DNA of 64,000 nt from Bin87 sp965261195 (lineage in GTDB: Bacteria > Chloroflexota > Dehalococcoidia > Lucifugimonadales > UBA3495): NCBI GenBank assembly GCA_965261195.1, contig OZ253455.1, positions 2,232,001 through 2,296,000 of the forward strand. Direction: 5' to 3'. Below are positions 51,852-60,473 of this stretch, piece after piece (the stretch's first letter is position 1; every line of letters starts with the position of its first letter). A model generated the notes under the pieces. That model was not told the origin of the DNA. It searched no databases and saw only the letters and a program-made list of their open reading frames with translations. A program made the translations under genes and the position numbers.

Positions 51852-52595
51852 TTATTGTTGTTGCTGCAAACGGCGCAGCTCTTCCCGGAGCCGGGCGTTT
51901 TCGGCTTCTGATTCTCGAAGGGTTGTCTGCGCGGCCCGGCGGGCGTCGATCTCTTCCAGCAGACGGCTCGGCAGCCACCGGCCCGCGACCGGATCATAAA
52001 CGCGCAGCTCAAATCCGCCGGGCGTGCAAATTTCCAGGCCCAGGATGGCGCTGTGGCCGCGGAGGATGCCAGCGTTGTCCTCGCTTACCGTAATGGCCTG
52101 GTATTGGCCATCCACCAACCGCTCGCCCACCAGTGATGGCGTGAAGCAGCGGCCCGTAGGGTCAAACCGCCAGTATTCGGACACGCCCATCCCGGCGTAA
52201 ATGTCGCGCTTTACGGTCTCATCCCGTCGCCAGGTTCGGGGGGAAGCGATTTCCATCACAAAGTCCGGCGCTTTGCCTTCCCGCCAGACCAGCCAGTTAT
52301 CGCGCGGGTGGTTGCCCATAGCGCCGAATACGGCGTAGATGTCCGGCGCAACGCTGACATTGGGGTTGTTCATGCGGTAGTACACCAGCATATCGCCGGC
52401 CACGTAAACATCGGGGCGGTTGTGAAACCAGGAGCGCAGGGCGGCGACGGTTTCGGTGAGGGGGATGTACTGGAAATCGGTTTCGGCCATCGGTTCACCG
52501 TCCGAAGCAGGATAGTCTATGCTGAGGTCATCAACTTCCTCGTCTACATTATGGTGACGGTGCGCGTCGTCTGATTTTGTCGGTTTGGTAACCAT
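51852..52595 (-). CDS. Uma2-family putative endonuclease
   Basis: A 247-aa Uma2 protein, close paralogue of the 39475 product: MVTKPTKSDDAHRHHNVDEEVDDLSIDYPASDGEPMAETDFQYIPLTETVAALRSWFHNRPDVYVAGDMLVYYRMN, then PDIYAVFG, APDFVMEIASPRTWRRDETVKRDIYAGMGVSEYWRFDP. The PD...E...K core is intact. The C-terminus is a coiled coil. GGAG lies 8 nt before ATG at 52595. It is downstream of one SDR gene and upstream of another. Confidence 0.87.
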   Translation of the reverse strand: MVTKPTKSDDAHRHHNVDEEVDDLSIDYPASDGEPMAETDFQYIPLTETVAALRSWFHNRPDVYVAGDMLVYYRMNNPNVSVAPDIYAVFGAMGNHPRDNWLVWREGKAPDFVMEIASPRTWRRDETVKRDIYAGMGVSEYWRFDPTGRCFTPSLVGERLVDGQYQAITVSEDNAGILRGHSAILGLEICTPGGFELRVYDPVAGRWLPSRLLEEIDARRAAQTTLRESEAENARLREELRRLQQQQ

Positions 52596-52644
52596 AGCGG
52601 TTGCTCCGGTATCAGGACGTAATCGTGCGAATTGTGGTCCGCTA

Positions 52645-53397
52645 TTACTGCGCGAAAAGGCCGCCGTCGATGACCAGCTCGCTGCCGGTCATAAAGGATG
52701 ATTCGTCAGAAGCCAGGAACAGCACACCGTAGGCCACGTCCTGAGCCTGTCCGATGCGTCCAATTGGCGTGCGGTCCAGGGACGCCTGGCGGGCCGCGTC
52801 GTTGCGCAGCAGCGTGGGCGTGGTCATGGGCGTTTCGATGATGCCCGGATGCACCGAGTTGCAGCGGATGCCCTCGGCAGCGTACTGGATGGCGGTGGAC
52901 TTGGTGAACAGGCGCACCGCCCCCTTGGTGGCTCCGTAGGCCGGCGCCCGCTGGCTGCCGATGAGTCCGGCCACGCTGGAGATATTGATGATGGAACCGC
53001 CGCCGGCCTTGCGCAGCTCGGGTATGGCCGCCTTGGTGCCCAGGAAAACGCCCTTGGCGTTAATGTCGAAGATGGTGTCCCACAGCTCTTCGGTGGTGTC
53101 CTCAATGCCCACCTGCCGGTAGATGCCGGCATTGTTGACCAGGATGTCCAGCTTGCCGAACCGCTCCACGGCGGCGCTGACGGCGGCATTCCATTCGTCT
53201 TCACTGGTAACGTCCAGCTTGACGAAGACGCACTCGCCGCCGGTCTCGTTGATTTCGGCCTCCAGCTGACGTCCCTCGTCTTCCAGCACGTCGGCGATGA
53301 CGACCTTACAGCCCTCGCTGGCGAAGAGGCGGGCTTCGGCGGCGCCCTGGCCGCGGGAGCCGCCGCTAATCAGGGCGACCTTGTTTTCCAAACGCAT
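52645..53397 (-). CDS. Short-chain dehydrogenase/reductase
   Basis: A 250-aa SDR nearly colinear with the 51088 protein: MRLENKVALISGGSRGQGAAEARLF, ILVNNAGIYRQVGIE, IINISSVAGLIGS, AYGATKGAVRLFTKSTA, VHPGIIETPM and SELVIDGGLFAQ. ATG at 53397 follows GGGAGG with 7-nt spacing. The active-site Tyr and Lys are present (YGATK). Together with the 51088 gene and the 9218 pseudogene it forms a recently expanded set. A Uma2 gene lies between the two intact copies, so they were not formed by simple tandem duplication. Confidence 0.9.
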   Translation of the reverse strand: MRLENKVALISGGSRGQGAAEARLFASEGCKVVIADVLEDEGRQLEAEINETGGECVFVKLDVTSEDEWNAAVSAAVERFGKLDILVNNAGIYRQVGIEDTTEELWDTIFDINAKGVFLGTKAAIPELRKAGGGSIINISSVAGLIGSQRAPAYGATKGAVRLFTKSTAIQYAAEGIRCNSVHPGIIETPMTTPTLLRNDAARQASLDRTPIGRIGQAQDVAYGVLFLASDESSFMTGSELVIDGGLFAQ

Positions 53398-53595
53398 CGC
53401 AGTACCTCCCGATGGTACGGGTGAGTTGGCCGCGCGCAGCGGGGCCGGAGGCGGTCCGGTTGGACCGCGCTTACGATTGTAGCGGCGGCCGGGTTGCAAC
53501 CTACGAAGGGCAAGGCCAGCAACACCGGCAAGACCAGTATTGCGTAGCGTAATAGCCGGTCGTTCGTCGTAAACGAAACCCTCATTGTTTGTGCG

Positions 53596-54183
53596 CTAAT
53601 CGGGCAGCAGGTCGCTGACGGCCAGCGCAATATCCGGGAAGCAACCCGGCATGATGACGTCGCCGGGCGTGAAGATGCGCTGAACCTTATATCTCCCGTT
53701 AACCGGCTCCGTGTGTGCCTCCACGATGCCCTCGGGAATGACCGCAATCCATACCTCAGGGATATTGGCTTCGGCGTACCGCGGCAGTTTCTCGTTGCGG
53801 TCGTAGTCCGCCGAGCTGTCTACTACCTCAATCAGCAGCAGCACGTCATCAGGCCAGGGATGACCTGACGCGTAAAAATCCTCCCGCTCTCGCAACAGCG
53901 CCAAGTCGGGTTGCAGTTCGACGCCATCGTCCAGACGGACCGGGTTCTGTACCCAAACTATGGCTCGGTCTCCAACAGTACCAGTAAGCGTTCTCGTGAA
54001 ACGGCCAACGGAAGCAGCGTGGCGATTCCCGATTGGGGCCATTTTTATTATCACTCCGTCCAGCAGTTCTACCCGCTCGTCCCTGGCCAGAATGCCAGCC
54101 TCGGCCATGGCGTAGTATTCGGGTACGGTGAAACGGCGCGGTTCGACTTCCGTAAGCGGCGCCGGCTTGGTTTGCGTGGTCAT
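53596..54183 (-). CDS. Uma2-family putative endonuclease
   Basis: A 195-aa Uma2 protein of the compact, common type: RFTVPEYYAMAEAGILARDERVELLDGVIIKMAPIGNRHAASVGRFTRTLTGTVGDRAIVWVQNPVRLDDGVELQPDLALLRE, then DDVLLLIEVVDSSADYDRNEKLPRYAEANIPEVWIAVIPEG. It has the PD...E...K core without the coiled-coil tail. GAGGAA lies 6 nt before ATG at 54183. It differs clearly from the other three Uma2 proteins in the window. Confidence 0.88.
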   Translation of the reverse strand: MTTQTKPAPLTEVEPRRFTVPEYYAMAEAGILARDERVELLDGVIIKMAPIGNRHAASVGRFTRTLTGTVGDRAIVWVQNPVRLDDGVELQPDLALLREREDFYASGHPWPDDVLLLIEVVDSSADYDRNEKLPRYAEANIPEVWIAVIPEGIVEAHTEPVNGRYKVQRIFTPGDVIMPGCFPDIALAVSDLLPD

Positions 54184-54232
54184 ATTGCGTTCCTCTGGGG
54201 CAAGAGTTAGGGCGAATGATTACTCGCCCTAA

Positions 54233-55399
54233 CTACAACGCCCGCACCATCTGGTCCAGGTTTTCCAGGGCTTTGCTGATGTTGGCCTGGCTGTTGGCGT
54301 AGGAGAGGCGGACGTAGCCCTCGCCAAACGCACCGAAGGCCGCGCCGGACAGCAGGGCGACGCCGGCTTCCTGCATGGCCCGCTCCTCGAATTGGTCGCT
54401 GGTGAGGCCGGTGTCCCTGATGCTGGGGAAGGCGTAGAAGGCCCCCTCCGGCTCTGGGCAGTTGATGCCGGGGATGGACGCCAGGCCGTCGGCGATGAGA
54501 CGGCGGCGACGGCCAAACTCGGCGGCCATTTCCTGCACCGAGTCCTGGGGGCCGTCGAGGGCGGCCACGCCGGCAATCTGGCTGAACGAGGCGGCGCAGG
54601 ACACGCTGTTGGTCGCCAGCCGGGAGATGTGCGGCACCAGCTCTGCGGGCATGATGCCGTAGCCCAGCCGCCAGCCGGTCATGGCGTAGCTCTTGGAGAA
54701 GCCGTCCAGGATGATGGTGCGCTCGGCCATCCCCGGCAGCGCCGCGATGCTGTGGTGCTCGCCGGAGTACAGGATGTCCTTGTAGATTTCGTCGGACATC
54801 ACGTACATATCAGGATGGCTGCGCACCACGTTGGCGATGGTTTCCAGCTCTTCCAGCGTAAACGCCGAGCCGCAGGGGTTCTCCGGCGAGTTGATGATGA
54901 GCAGGCGGGTGCGCTCGTTGACCATTGCCGGCAATTGCGTCAGGTCGGGATGGTAGGCCCGGTCTTCCAGCAACTGCATGGGGACGGCCCTGGCGCCGCT
55001 AAACTCGATCATTGACTCGTAGATGGGGAAGCCAGGGTTGGGGTAGATGACCTCGGCGCCGGCTTCGGCGATGGCCAGCAGCACGTAGAACATGATGGGC
55101 TTGGCGCCGGGGGTAACGACCACCTGCTGCCAGTCGGTGTCGATGCCGCGCACCTCCCGGCTGTTGCGGGCGACGGCCTGGCGCAGCTCGGGCAGGCCGG
55201 GCGTGGGCCCGTAGTGCGTGTAGCCGTCCTGGAGGGCCTTCACGCCGGCGGCCACGATGTGCTGCGGCGTATCGAAGTCGGGCTCGCCGATTTCCAGGTG
55301 GACGATTTCCCGGCCCTGGGCTTCCAGAGCGCGGGCTTTCGCCAGCACCTCAAAGGCGCTTTCAGTCCCCAAACGGCTCATGCGAGTGGCGATAGGCAT
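54233..55399 (-). CDS. Class I/II pyridoxal-phosphate aminotransferase
   Basis: A 388-aa PLP enzyme of the aspartate aminotransferase type. PLP-Lys is K236 in ILDGFSKSYAMTGWRLGYG. NSPENPCGSAFT (Asn near 170) and YVMSDEIYKDIL (Asp203/Tyr206 region) are typical. The N-terminal MPIATRMSRLGTESAFEVLAKARALEAQGREIVHLEIGEPDFDTP is also standard. It transfers amino groups between aspartate or aromatic amino acids and 2-oxoglutarate. ATG at 55399 follows GAGGA. A 20-bp hairpin lies about 90 bp upstream. Confidence 0.9.
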   Translation of the reverse strand: MPIATRMSRLGTESAFEVLAKARALEAQGREIVHLEIGEPDFDTPQHIVAAGVKALQDGYTHYGPTPGLPELRQAVARNSREVRGIDTDWQQVVVTPGAKPIMFYVLLAIAEAGAEVIYPNPGFPIYESMIEFSGARAVPMQLLEDRAYHPDLTQLPAMVNERTRLLIINSPENPCGSAFTLEELETIANVVRSHPDMYVMSDEIYKDILYSGEHHSIAALPGMAERTIILDGFSKSYAMTGWRLGYGIMPAELVPHISRLATNSVSCAASFSQIAGVAALDGPQDSVQEMAAEFGRRRRLIADGLASIPGINCPEPEGAFYAFPSIRDTGLTSDQFEERAMQEAGVALLSGAAFGAFGEGYVRLSYANSQANISKALENLDQMVRAL

Positions 55400-55489
55400 G
55401 GTGTGATGTTCCTCAAAACAGGTTCACGGTGCGGCTTTCTACGCAAAACGATACCACATCATGATGGGCTGGTGGAGAGAATATCGCTC

Positions 55490-55539
55490 GCCGTAAATCC
55501 GTGGGAGCGGCTAATGCGTCGCTCCCACGGATTTACGGC
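55490..55539. terminator. Long hairpin between convergently placed transcripts
   Basis: GCCGTAAATCCGTGGGAGCG (55490-55509) and its exact complement (55520-55539) form a 20-bp stem with a 10-base loop. It sits after the stop of the 55558-56220 gene and before the start of the aminotransferase (both minus strand). There is no T-run, so it may act as an imperfect terminator, mRNA stabiliser or regulatory hairpin. Confidence 0.5.
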
Positions 55540-55557
55540 TTATAGTTAGCAGGAAAA

Positions 55558-56220
55558 CTAGGGCGCCAACGCCGCCTCTCGGGAGTTGGACAGATGCTGA
55601 CTAACGACCTTAGCCAAGGCTGCAATGCCCCCGCTACGGACTTTCACCACACGCGGGTCTCCTATGACATCAAAATGAGTGGATACCCGATGATCCAGAA
55701 AGGGGAGCCATAGGACTATAATCTCGGCCCATTCACGTGTGTTTTTGAGCAATCGGGCAGGGTCTCCTTTCTTACCGTCAACGAACCTCCATTCCGGCGG
55801 TTCGCCCAAGAATTTACTCATCACTTCATCCCGCTTTGTTTGGGCGCCACCGACTACCAGGATATTACGTATTCCTACCATTTCCATCGTTTCGACCAAT
55901 TCGTATAGCGCACGTCGATCATTGGAGCCGCCACAAACCATGCAGAATTCTCTTTCGACCAGTAATAGCGGTTTGTAGTCACGGTATTCTAGTTTAGCGT
56001 CCCCACGGCAATCCCCATTATGACAATGCCAGAGAAGCGAATCCTGCAACACGATCCTGGCATTATAAACCTTGTTCCGGGCAATGTACTTCCTATATAC
56101 AGACTTCTCGAATACGCCTCTATCAAAGAGACACTGACGTGCGATCTGTTCAGAACCAATAGAAGTAATCCCGAAATCCGCTAGCATTTTAGTAATTGAT
56201 ACATCGTTACCTTTTTTCAT
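55558..56220 (-). CDS. Hypothetical protein with Cys/His cluster and DUF2325-like end
   Basis: A 220-aa protein. Residues about 60-100 contain HCHNGDCRGDAKLEYR and later FCMVCGGSN, suggesting a zinc site. The C-terminal domain GIRNILVVGGAQTKRDEVMSKFLGEPPEWRFVDGKK, then IIVLWLPFLDHRVSTHFDVIGDPRVV and VRSGGIAALAKVVSQHL, resembles DUF2325-type Rossmann-like domains. Codon use is less GC-rich than neighbouring genes, suggesting horizontal acquisition. No partner gene is obvious. The family assignment is tentative. Confidence 0.55.
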   Translation of the reverse strand: MKKGNDVSITKMLADFGITSIGSEQIARQCLFDRGVFEKSVYRKYIARNKVYNARIVLQDSLLWHCHNGDCRGDAKLEYRDYKPLLLVEREFCMVCGGSNDRRALYELVETMEMVGIRNILVVGGAQTKRDEVMSKFLGEPPEWRFVDGKKGDPARLLKNTREWAEIIVLWLPFLDHRVSTHFDVIGDPRVVKVRSGGIAALAKVVSQHLSNSREAALAP

Positions 56221-56655
56221 TAGGCACCTCCTTTGGTGTCGGCTTGTGCCGGCAGTTTCCAGCTCTATATTGGATAGAGACCGGGAACAGCGAGTTTGCG
56301 CTAAGCGATACCGAATATCCCACAGCAGGGAGGGACGCGGAATTCACCGTCGCCAAAATGCAAAGCACAGGCAAATTCCGAGCGCAATCAAAATCGGGCA
56401 CCGGAGCAATCTACGCCGGCTTTCGTGAGGGGATTCAGAGAGTTTCCCATAACGAAGTTCTAACTAGCGGCAGGGAGCGGGGCACATAGGCCTACACCGC
56501 TATTCCCAGTCTAGTGATACCAACCTGAATTCTATGAATAGACCATAATTTTGAATCGTCGTTTTCCTAAGTACACCTCCATTTCCACGTGTTTTTGATA
56601 GACACCACTTTACTATACAGGTCGGGCGGCCCGTTGTCAAATACCGTTCCTGTCC

Positions 56656-56798
56656 CAGGGCCTTTCAGTTCTCCTTGATTTCCTGGATTTCGCCATTCTG
56701 GCGCAAGCCGAAATCCAGCGCTCTGTGCAGTAAAGACGTTCTGGATTCCCGCTTTCGCGGGAAAGACGGAGTAAATCTTTGAGAACTGAAAGGCCCTG
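56656..56798. mobile_element. MITE-like element C (CAGGG-type termini)
   Basis: CAGGGCCTTTCAGTTCTC (56656-56673) and its exact complement (56781-56798) form an 18-bp terminal inverted repeat. GTTCCTGTCC occurs on both sides (56646-56655 and 56799-56808), a perfect 10-bp target duplication. The interior holds two ATTCCCGCTTTCGCGGGAA-type palindromes. Confidence 0.82.
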
Positions 56799-56922
56799 GT
56801 TCCTGTCCTGGCAGCGTTGCAATTTAGGTGGTTTAACATCGGAAATGGCAGTCGTAACCGCACGACCTGGGCAACCACAAGGGTTGCCCCTACACCTTGA
56901 CCACCTGAAATGGAACGCTACC

Positions 56923-56971
56923 TCCTGTCCTGTCCTGTCCTGTCCTGGCTTGGCTTGGCTTGGCTTGGCTT
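56923..56971. repeat. Adjacent pentanucleotide arrays (TCCTG)5 and (GGCTT)5
   Basis: TCCTG is repeated five times (56923-56947) and GGCTT five times (56947-56971), sharing a G at the border. Such short arrays are slippage-prone. They lie 126 bp before the argG start; no function is evident. Confidence 0.85.
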
Positions 56972-57096
56972 GGCTTGCTACCCCCGGACGGCCGGGCGGG
57001 GCCGGATCATGAGACGGGATTGGAATTGCCGGCGGATTAGGGTTGGGGGCATGGCCTTGTTATACTACCTGTAACCTATTGGAGACGCCTCGCCCA

Positions 57097-58287
57097 ATGC
57101 CCAGCAAGAAAATCGTCCTCGCCTACTCCGGCGGTCTTGACACCTCGGTCGCCGTGCCCTGGCTCAAGGAGAATTACGACGCCGACATCATCACCTGCAC
57201 CATTGACTTGGGGATGGTGGATTTGGAAACCATCCGCCAGCGCGCCTATGCCGTCGGCGCGTCCGAGGCCGTCACAGTGGACGGGCGGGAAGCGCTGGTC
57301 GACGAGTTCCTGTGGCCGGCATTGCGAGCCGGCGCCATCTACGAAGGTCAGTATCCGCTGGCTACGGCCCTGGGGCGTCCGCTGATCGCCCGCTACCTGG
57401 CCGAGGTTGCCGAAGCACACGGCGCAGCGGCCATCGCCCACGGCTGCACCGGCAAGGGCAACGACCAGGTTCGCATCGAAGTCGGCGTGGCCGCTCTCAC
57501 CCAGGGCGTGGAAGTCATCGCGCCTATCCGCGAGTGGGGCATGAACCGCGAGGACGAGGTGGAGTACGCCCGCGCGCGCAACCTGCCCATCGCTCCGTCC
57601 AACAATAAGTACAGCACCGATGAGAACCTGTGGGGCCGCAGCGCCGAGGCCGGCGAGCTGGAAGACCCCTGGAACGAACCGCCCGAGGACGCCTACGAGT
57701 GGACGGCCAACCCCAATGCCGCCCCCGACGAGCCGGCCTACGTGGAAATCCACTTCGACGAGGGCATACCCACTGCCGTCGATGGCGAGAGCATGGCCGG
57801 TGTGGACCTGATTGTGCATCTGAACCGCCTGGCCGGAGCGCACGGCGTGGGTCGCATCGACCACGTGGAGAACCGGCTGGTGGGCATCAAGTCGCGGGAG
57901 GTGTACGAATCGCCCGCCGCCGTGGCCTTGCACGCGGCGCACCGGGGCCTGGAGACGATGACCCTGTCCCGCGAGCAGACCCGCTTCAAGGAACGGGTGG
58001 CCCAGGAGTACGCCGAGCTGGTGTACAACGGCCTGTGGTTCACCGCCCACCGCCGCGACCTGGACGCCTATGTCGCCTCCACTCAGCGCCACGTCACCGG
58101 CGAGGTGCGGTTACGGCTGCACAAGGGGACGTGCGTAGTGGCCGGCCGCCGCGCCGACCGACCGCTGTACAACTATGGCCTGGCCACCTACGACCGGGGC
58201 GACGAGTTCGACCACACCGCCGCCAAAGGTTTTATCGACATCTACGGCCTGCCGGTAAGGACGCAGAACCGGCAGCAGGGCGGGTAG
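57097..58287 (+). CDS. argG: Argininosuccinate synthase
   Basis: A 396-aa enzyme joining citrulline and aspartate with ATP. AYSGGLDTS (residues 9-17) is the ATP pyrophosphatase P-loop; GCTGKGNDQVRIE (about residues 119-131) and IREWGMNREDEVEYARAR are conserved in the family. APSNNKYSTDENLWGRS and LWFTAHRRDLDAYVASTQRHVTGEVRLRLHKGTCVVAGR follow. Length matches typical argG. ATG at 57097 is preferred to an upstream start because the family begins MxxKKIVLAYSGG. It is divergent in layout from argD (minus), with two small genes between. Confidence 0.96.
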   Translation: MPSKKIVLAYSGGLDTSVAVPWLKENYDADIITCTIDLGMVDLETIRQRAYAVGASEAVTVDGREALVDEFLWPALRAGAIYEGQYPLATALGRPLIARYLAEVAEAHGAAAIAHGCTGKGNDQVRIEVGVAALTQGVEVIAPIREWGMNREDEVEYARARNLPIAPSNNKYSTDENLWGRSAEAGELEDPWNEPPEDAYEWTANPNAAPDEPAYVEIHFDEGIPTAVDGESMAGVDLIVHLNRLAGAHGVGRIDHVENRLVGIKSREVYESPAAVALHAAHRGLETMTLSREQTRFKERVAQEYAELVYNGLWFTAHRRDLDAYVASTQRHVTGEVRLRLHKGTCVVAGRRADRPLYNYGLATYDRGDEFDHTAAKGFIDIYGLPVRTQNRQQGG

Positions 58288-58308
58288 ATAACGGAGGGGC
58301 TGCCGGCG

Positions 58309-58689
58309 CTAGATCTGCTCCACTATTGCCACTGCCCCGTTTGCAGTGGCGGAAATGGCAATGTCGCTGCCCCAAAGCAGCGACATTCCAATTAGTACCT
58401 CGTCTGGGGTTTCCAGTACGGTTACGAGCCTGGGCTGTTGGTGCCACATTAGCGTGGCTCTGTATGTGGGTACTCGGTCAGCCCTTCCAGTAGCAAGGGT
58501 TAATTCAACCCATCTATCCGTTTGGGTTAATCCTAGATTTCTGATTGTGCCAGTGTCCAAAGCGAGCTCTTCGGTAAATCCGGTATCAATTATGGCCGTG
58601 ATTATTCGAGGGATTCCGCCAGCGTCCAAAATGCTGATTGCAATTCTGGCTTCTCGAGGGTATTCGCTGACGTACCCTTCCATCGTCAT
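58309..58689 (-). CDS. Clan AA (retropepsin-like) aspartic protease-like protein
   Basis: A 126-aa protein: ARIAISILDAGGIPRIITAIIDTGFTEELALDTGTIRNLGL contains the D-T-G motif of clan AA aspartic proteases. RYRATLMWHQQPRLVTVLETPDEVLIGMSLLWGSDIAI continues the fold. Such short proteins dimerise to form one active site. The start ATGA overlaps the preceding gene's stop by 4 bp, so the pair is coupled. A toxin-antitoxin-like module has been proposed for such pairs. Confidence 0.72.
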   Translation of the reverse strand: MTMEGYVSEYPREARIAISILDAGGIPRIITAIIDTGFTEELALDTGTIRNLGLTQTDRWVELTLATGRADRVPTYRATLMWHQQPRLVTVLETPDEVLIGMSLLWGSDIAISATANGAVAIVEQI

Positions 58690-58994
58690 TCGACAGCTTT
58701 AAGTCTGGCCCGCAACAAAGCGGCCGCATAGCGGCCGGTGGCCCGGAATGGCGTCGGATGCCCGATTTTCATGGTGTAAACCCTGGAATTGGGCTGGCGT
58801 TCTTCCAGGCGATGCCAGGCCTCGGCGCAGTTGACATTCATTTCGTAGTCGCCGCTCTCTGGGTCAATAATGAGAAACTTGCCCTTGTCGGCGTCGGTGA
58901 CGCTCGCCTCGATGCTATCGTGGTAGATGGCCAGGGCTTTGGCCTTTATCTTTTCAAATTCAGCTTTTTCAGCTTTGCTGAGCAGCATAGCCAT
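58686..58994 (-). CDS. Partner protein of the clan AA protease
   Basis: A 102-aa protein: MLLSKAEKAEFEKIKAKALAIYHDSIEASVTDADKGKFLIIDPESGDYEMNVNCAEAWHRLEERQPNSRVYTMKIGH. The family is not recognised, but similar small proteins precede clan AA protease-like genes in other bacteria. It is possibly an antitoxin. The stop codon is shared with the downstream start (ATGA). No DNA-binding motif is apparent. Confidence 0.6.
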   Translation of the reverse strand: MAMLLSKAEKAEFEKIKAKALAIYHDSIEASVTDADKGKFLIIDPESGDYEMNVNCAEAWHRLEERQPNSRVYTMKIGHPTPFRATGRYAAALLRARLKAVE

Positions 58995-59055
58995 TCTCCA
59001 AAAACTAGGTGTCTGGCGGACGGGCGGTGGTGACGCCCATCCGCCAGAGCATTGC

Positions 59056-60246
59056 TCACACGTTGCTCAGTGCGGTGTTCAGGCGGGCCACGCCTTCGTC
59101 GATTTCCGCCTCGGTTATGTTGAGGGCGGGCATGATGCGCACCGCGTTGGGTCGCACGCCGTTGAGCAGCACACCGGCGGCTTCGGCGGCGTCCATTACC
59201 TGGGGCATCAGGTCGCTGTCGAAGGCGACGGCGGCCAGCAGGCCCTTGCAGCGGATTTCGTTGACGAAGCCGTACCTGGACTTGAGGCCGTCCAGCCGGT
59301 CTTTTAGAACCACTTCCATCTGCTTGACGTGGCCGAGGATGTCGTTGTCCAGCAGGTAGCGGGTGCCGGCGGCAGCGGCGGCGGTGGTCAGCGGGTTGCC
59401 GCCGAAGGTGCTGCCATGGTCGCCGTAGGTCAACGCCATGGCGTCTTCCTTGGCCAGAAACGCGCCGATGGGCACGCCGAAGCCCAGCCCCTTGGCCAGA
59501 ATCATCACGTCCGGCTCGACATTGTATTCCTGATAGCCAAACAGGCTGCCCAGGCGACCCATGCCGGTCTGCACCTCATCCAGAATCAGCAGGATGTTGT
59601 TCTGGTCGCACCAGGCTCGCAGCCGCTGGAAGTAGTCATCGTCGGGGATGTTCACGCCGCCCTCACCCTGCACCGGCTCAATCATCACGGCGACGGTATT
59701 CTCGGTGGTGGCGTTCATCACCGCCTCAACATCGTTGAAGTCAACGTAGGTAAAACCCTCGGGGATAGGCTCAAACAGCTCGTGGTAATGGGGCTGGCCG
59801 GTGGCGGCCACGGCGTTCATCGTGCGCCCGTGGAACGAATTCAGCGCGGTAATGACGCCATAGGCCCCGTTCTTGTGCAGCTTGCCGTAGCGTCGGGCGA
59901 TTTTGAGGGCGCCCTCCACGGCCTCGGCGCCGCTGTTGCAGAAGAACACCCGATCCATGCAGGAGTTTTCAATCAGCAGCTTGGCGATTTCCAGCTGCGG
60001 CAGGGTGTAGAACTGGTTGGAGGTTTGGATGAGCGTGGCGGCCTGTTTCTGGATGGCTTCCACCACGACGGGCGGGCAGTGGCCCAGGTTATCCACGGCC
60101 CAGCCAGCCACGAAGTCGATGTATTCCTTTCCGTCGGCATCCCACACTCGGGAGCCTTCGCCCCGCACGATGACCACCGGGCGTCGCCGGACGGTCTGGG
60201 CGTAGTATTGCTGCTCAATGGCGATGTATTCAGCGTTGCTGGGCAT
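59056..60246 (-). CDS. argD: Acetylornithine aminotransferase
   Basis: A 396-aa class III PLP aminotransferase. VDNLGHCPPVVVEAIQKQAATLIQTSNQF, RVFFCNSGAEAVEGALKIARRYG, GVITALNSFHGRTMNAVAATGQ, PVQGEGGVNIPD and LILDEVQTGMGRLGSLFGYQ are typical ArgD/OAT motifs. PLP-Lys is K252 in VMILAKGLGFGVPIGAF. ATG at 60246 follows GGGAG. It may also serve in lysine biosynthesis. It is one of three arginine genes in 6 kb (argG, argD, argB). Confidence 0.9.
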   Translation of the reverse strand: MPSNAEYIAIEQQYYAQTVRRRPVVIVRGEGSRVWDADGKEYIDFVAGWAVDNLGHCPPVVVEAIQKQAATLIQTSNQFYTLPQLEIAKLLIENSCMDRVFFCNSGAEAVEGALKIARRYGKLHKNGAYGVITALNSFHGRTMNAVAATGQPHYHELFEPIPEGFTYVDFNDVEAVMNATTENTVAVMIEPVQGEGGVNIPDDDYFQRLRAWCDQNNILLILDEVQTGMGRLGSLFGYQEYNVEPDVMILAKGLGFGVPIGAFLAKEDAMALTYGDHGSTFGGNPLTTAAAAAGTRYLLDNDILGHVKQMEVVLKDRLDGLKSRYGFVNEIRCKGLLAAVAFDSDLMPQVMDAAEAAGVLLNGVRPNAVRIMPALNITEAEIDEGVARLNTALSNV

Positions 60247-60382
60247 TGGAATCTGCTCCCTTCAGTGTGTTACGCGCAGTGGCGCACCGCACATTATACG
60301 CCATGCGCATCAGGAAGCGGCGGCGCCCTGCACGGCAAACCCGCCGGCCGTGGGACTGGTTCCGCCCATCCCCGATTTTGGC

Positions 60383-60422
60383 ATTGGCGGCGTTTGTGTT
60401 AAATTGGCGGCGTTTGTGTTAA
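60383..60422. repeat. 20-bp tandem duplication upstream of 60474
   Basis: ATTGGCGGCGTTTGTGTTAA occurs twice in direct succession (60383-60402 and 60403-60422). It lies about 50 bp before the start of the 60474 gene, in its probable promoter region, so it could alter transcription start or factor binding. Confidence 0.8.
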
Positions 60423-60473
60423 TATGGGTGCTGACAACTTTCGGCCAACGATTTCATTCTGGAGGAATTACAC

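Larger units (their letters stand above)
56221..57096. other. Gene-free stretch before argG
   Basis: No supported gene. It contains MITE-like element C (56656-56798), two pentanucleotide arrays (56923-56971) and a GGGCAACCACAAGGG repeat near 56872, all repeat sequence. The argG ribosome-binding region lies just before 57097. Confidence 0.7.
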
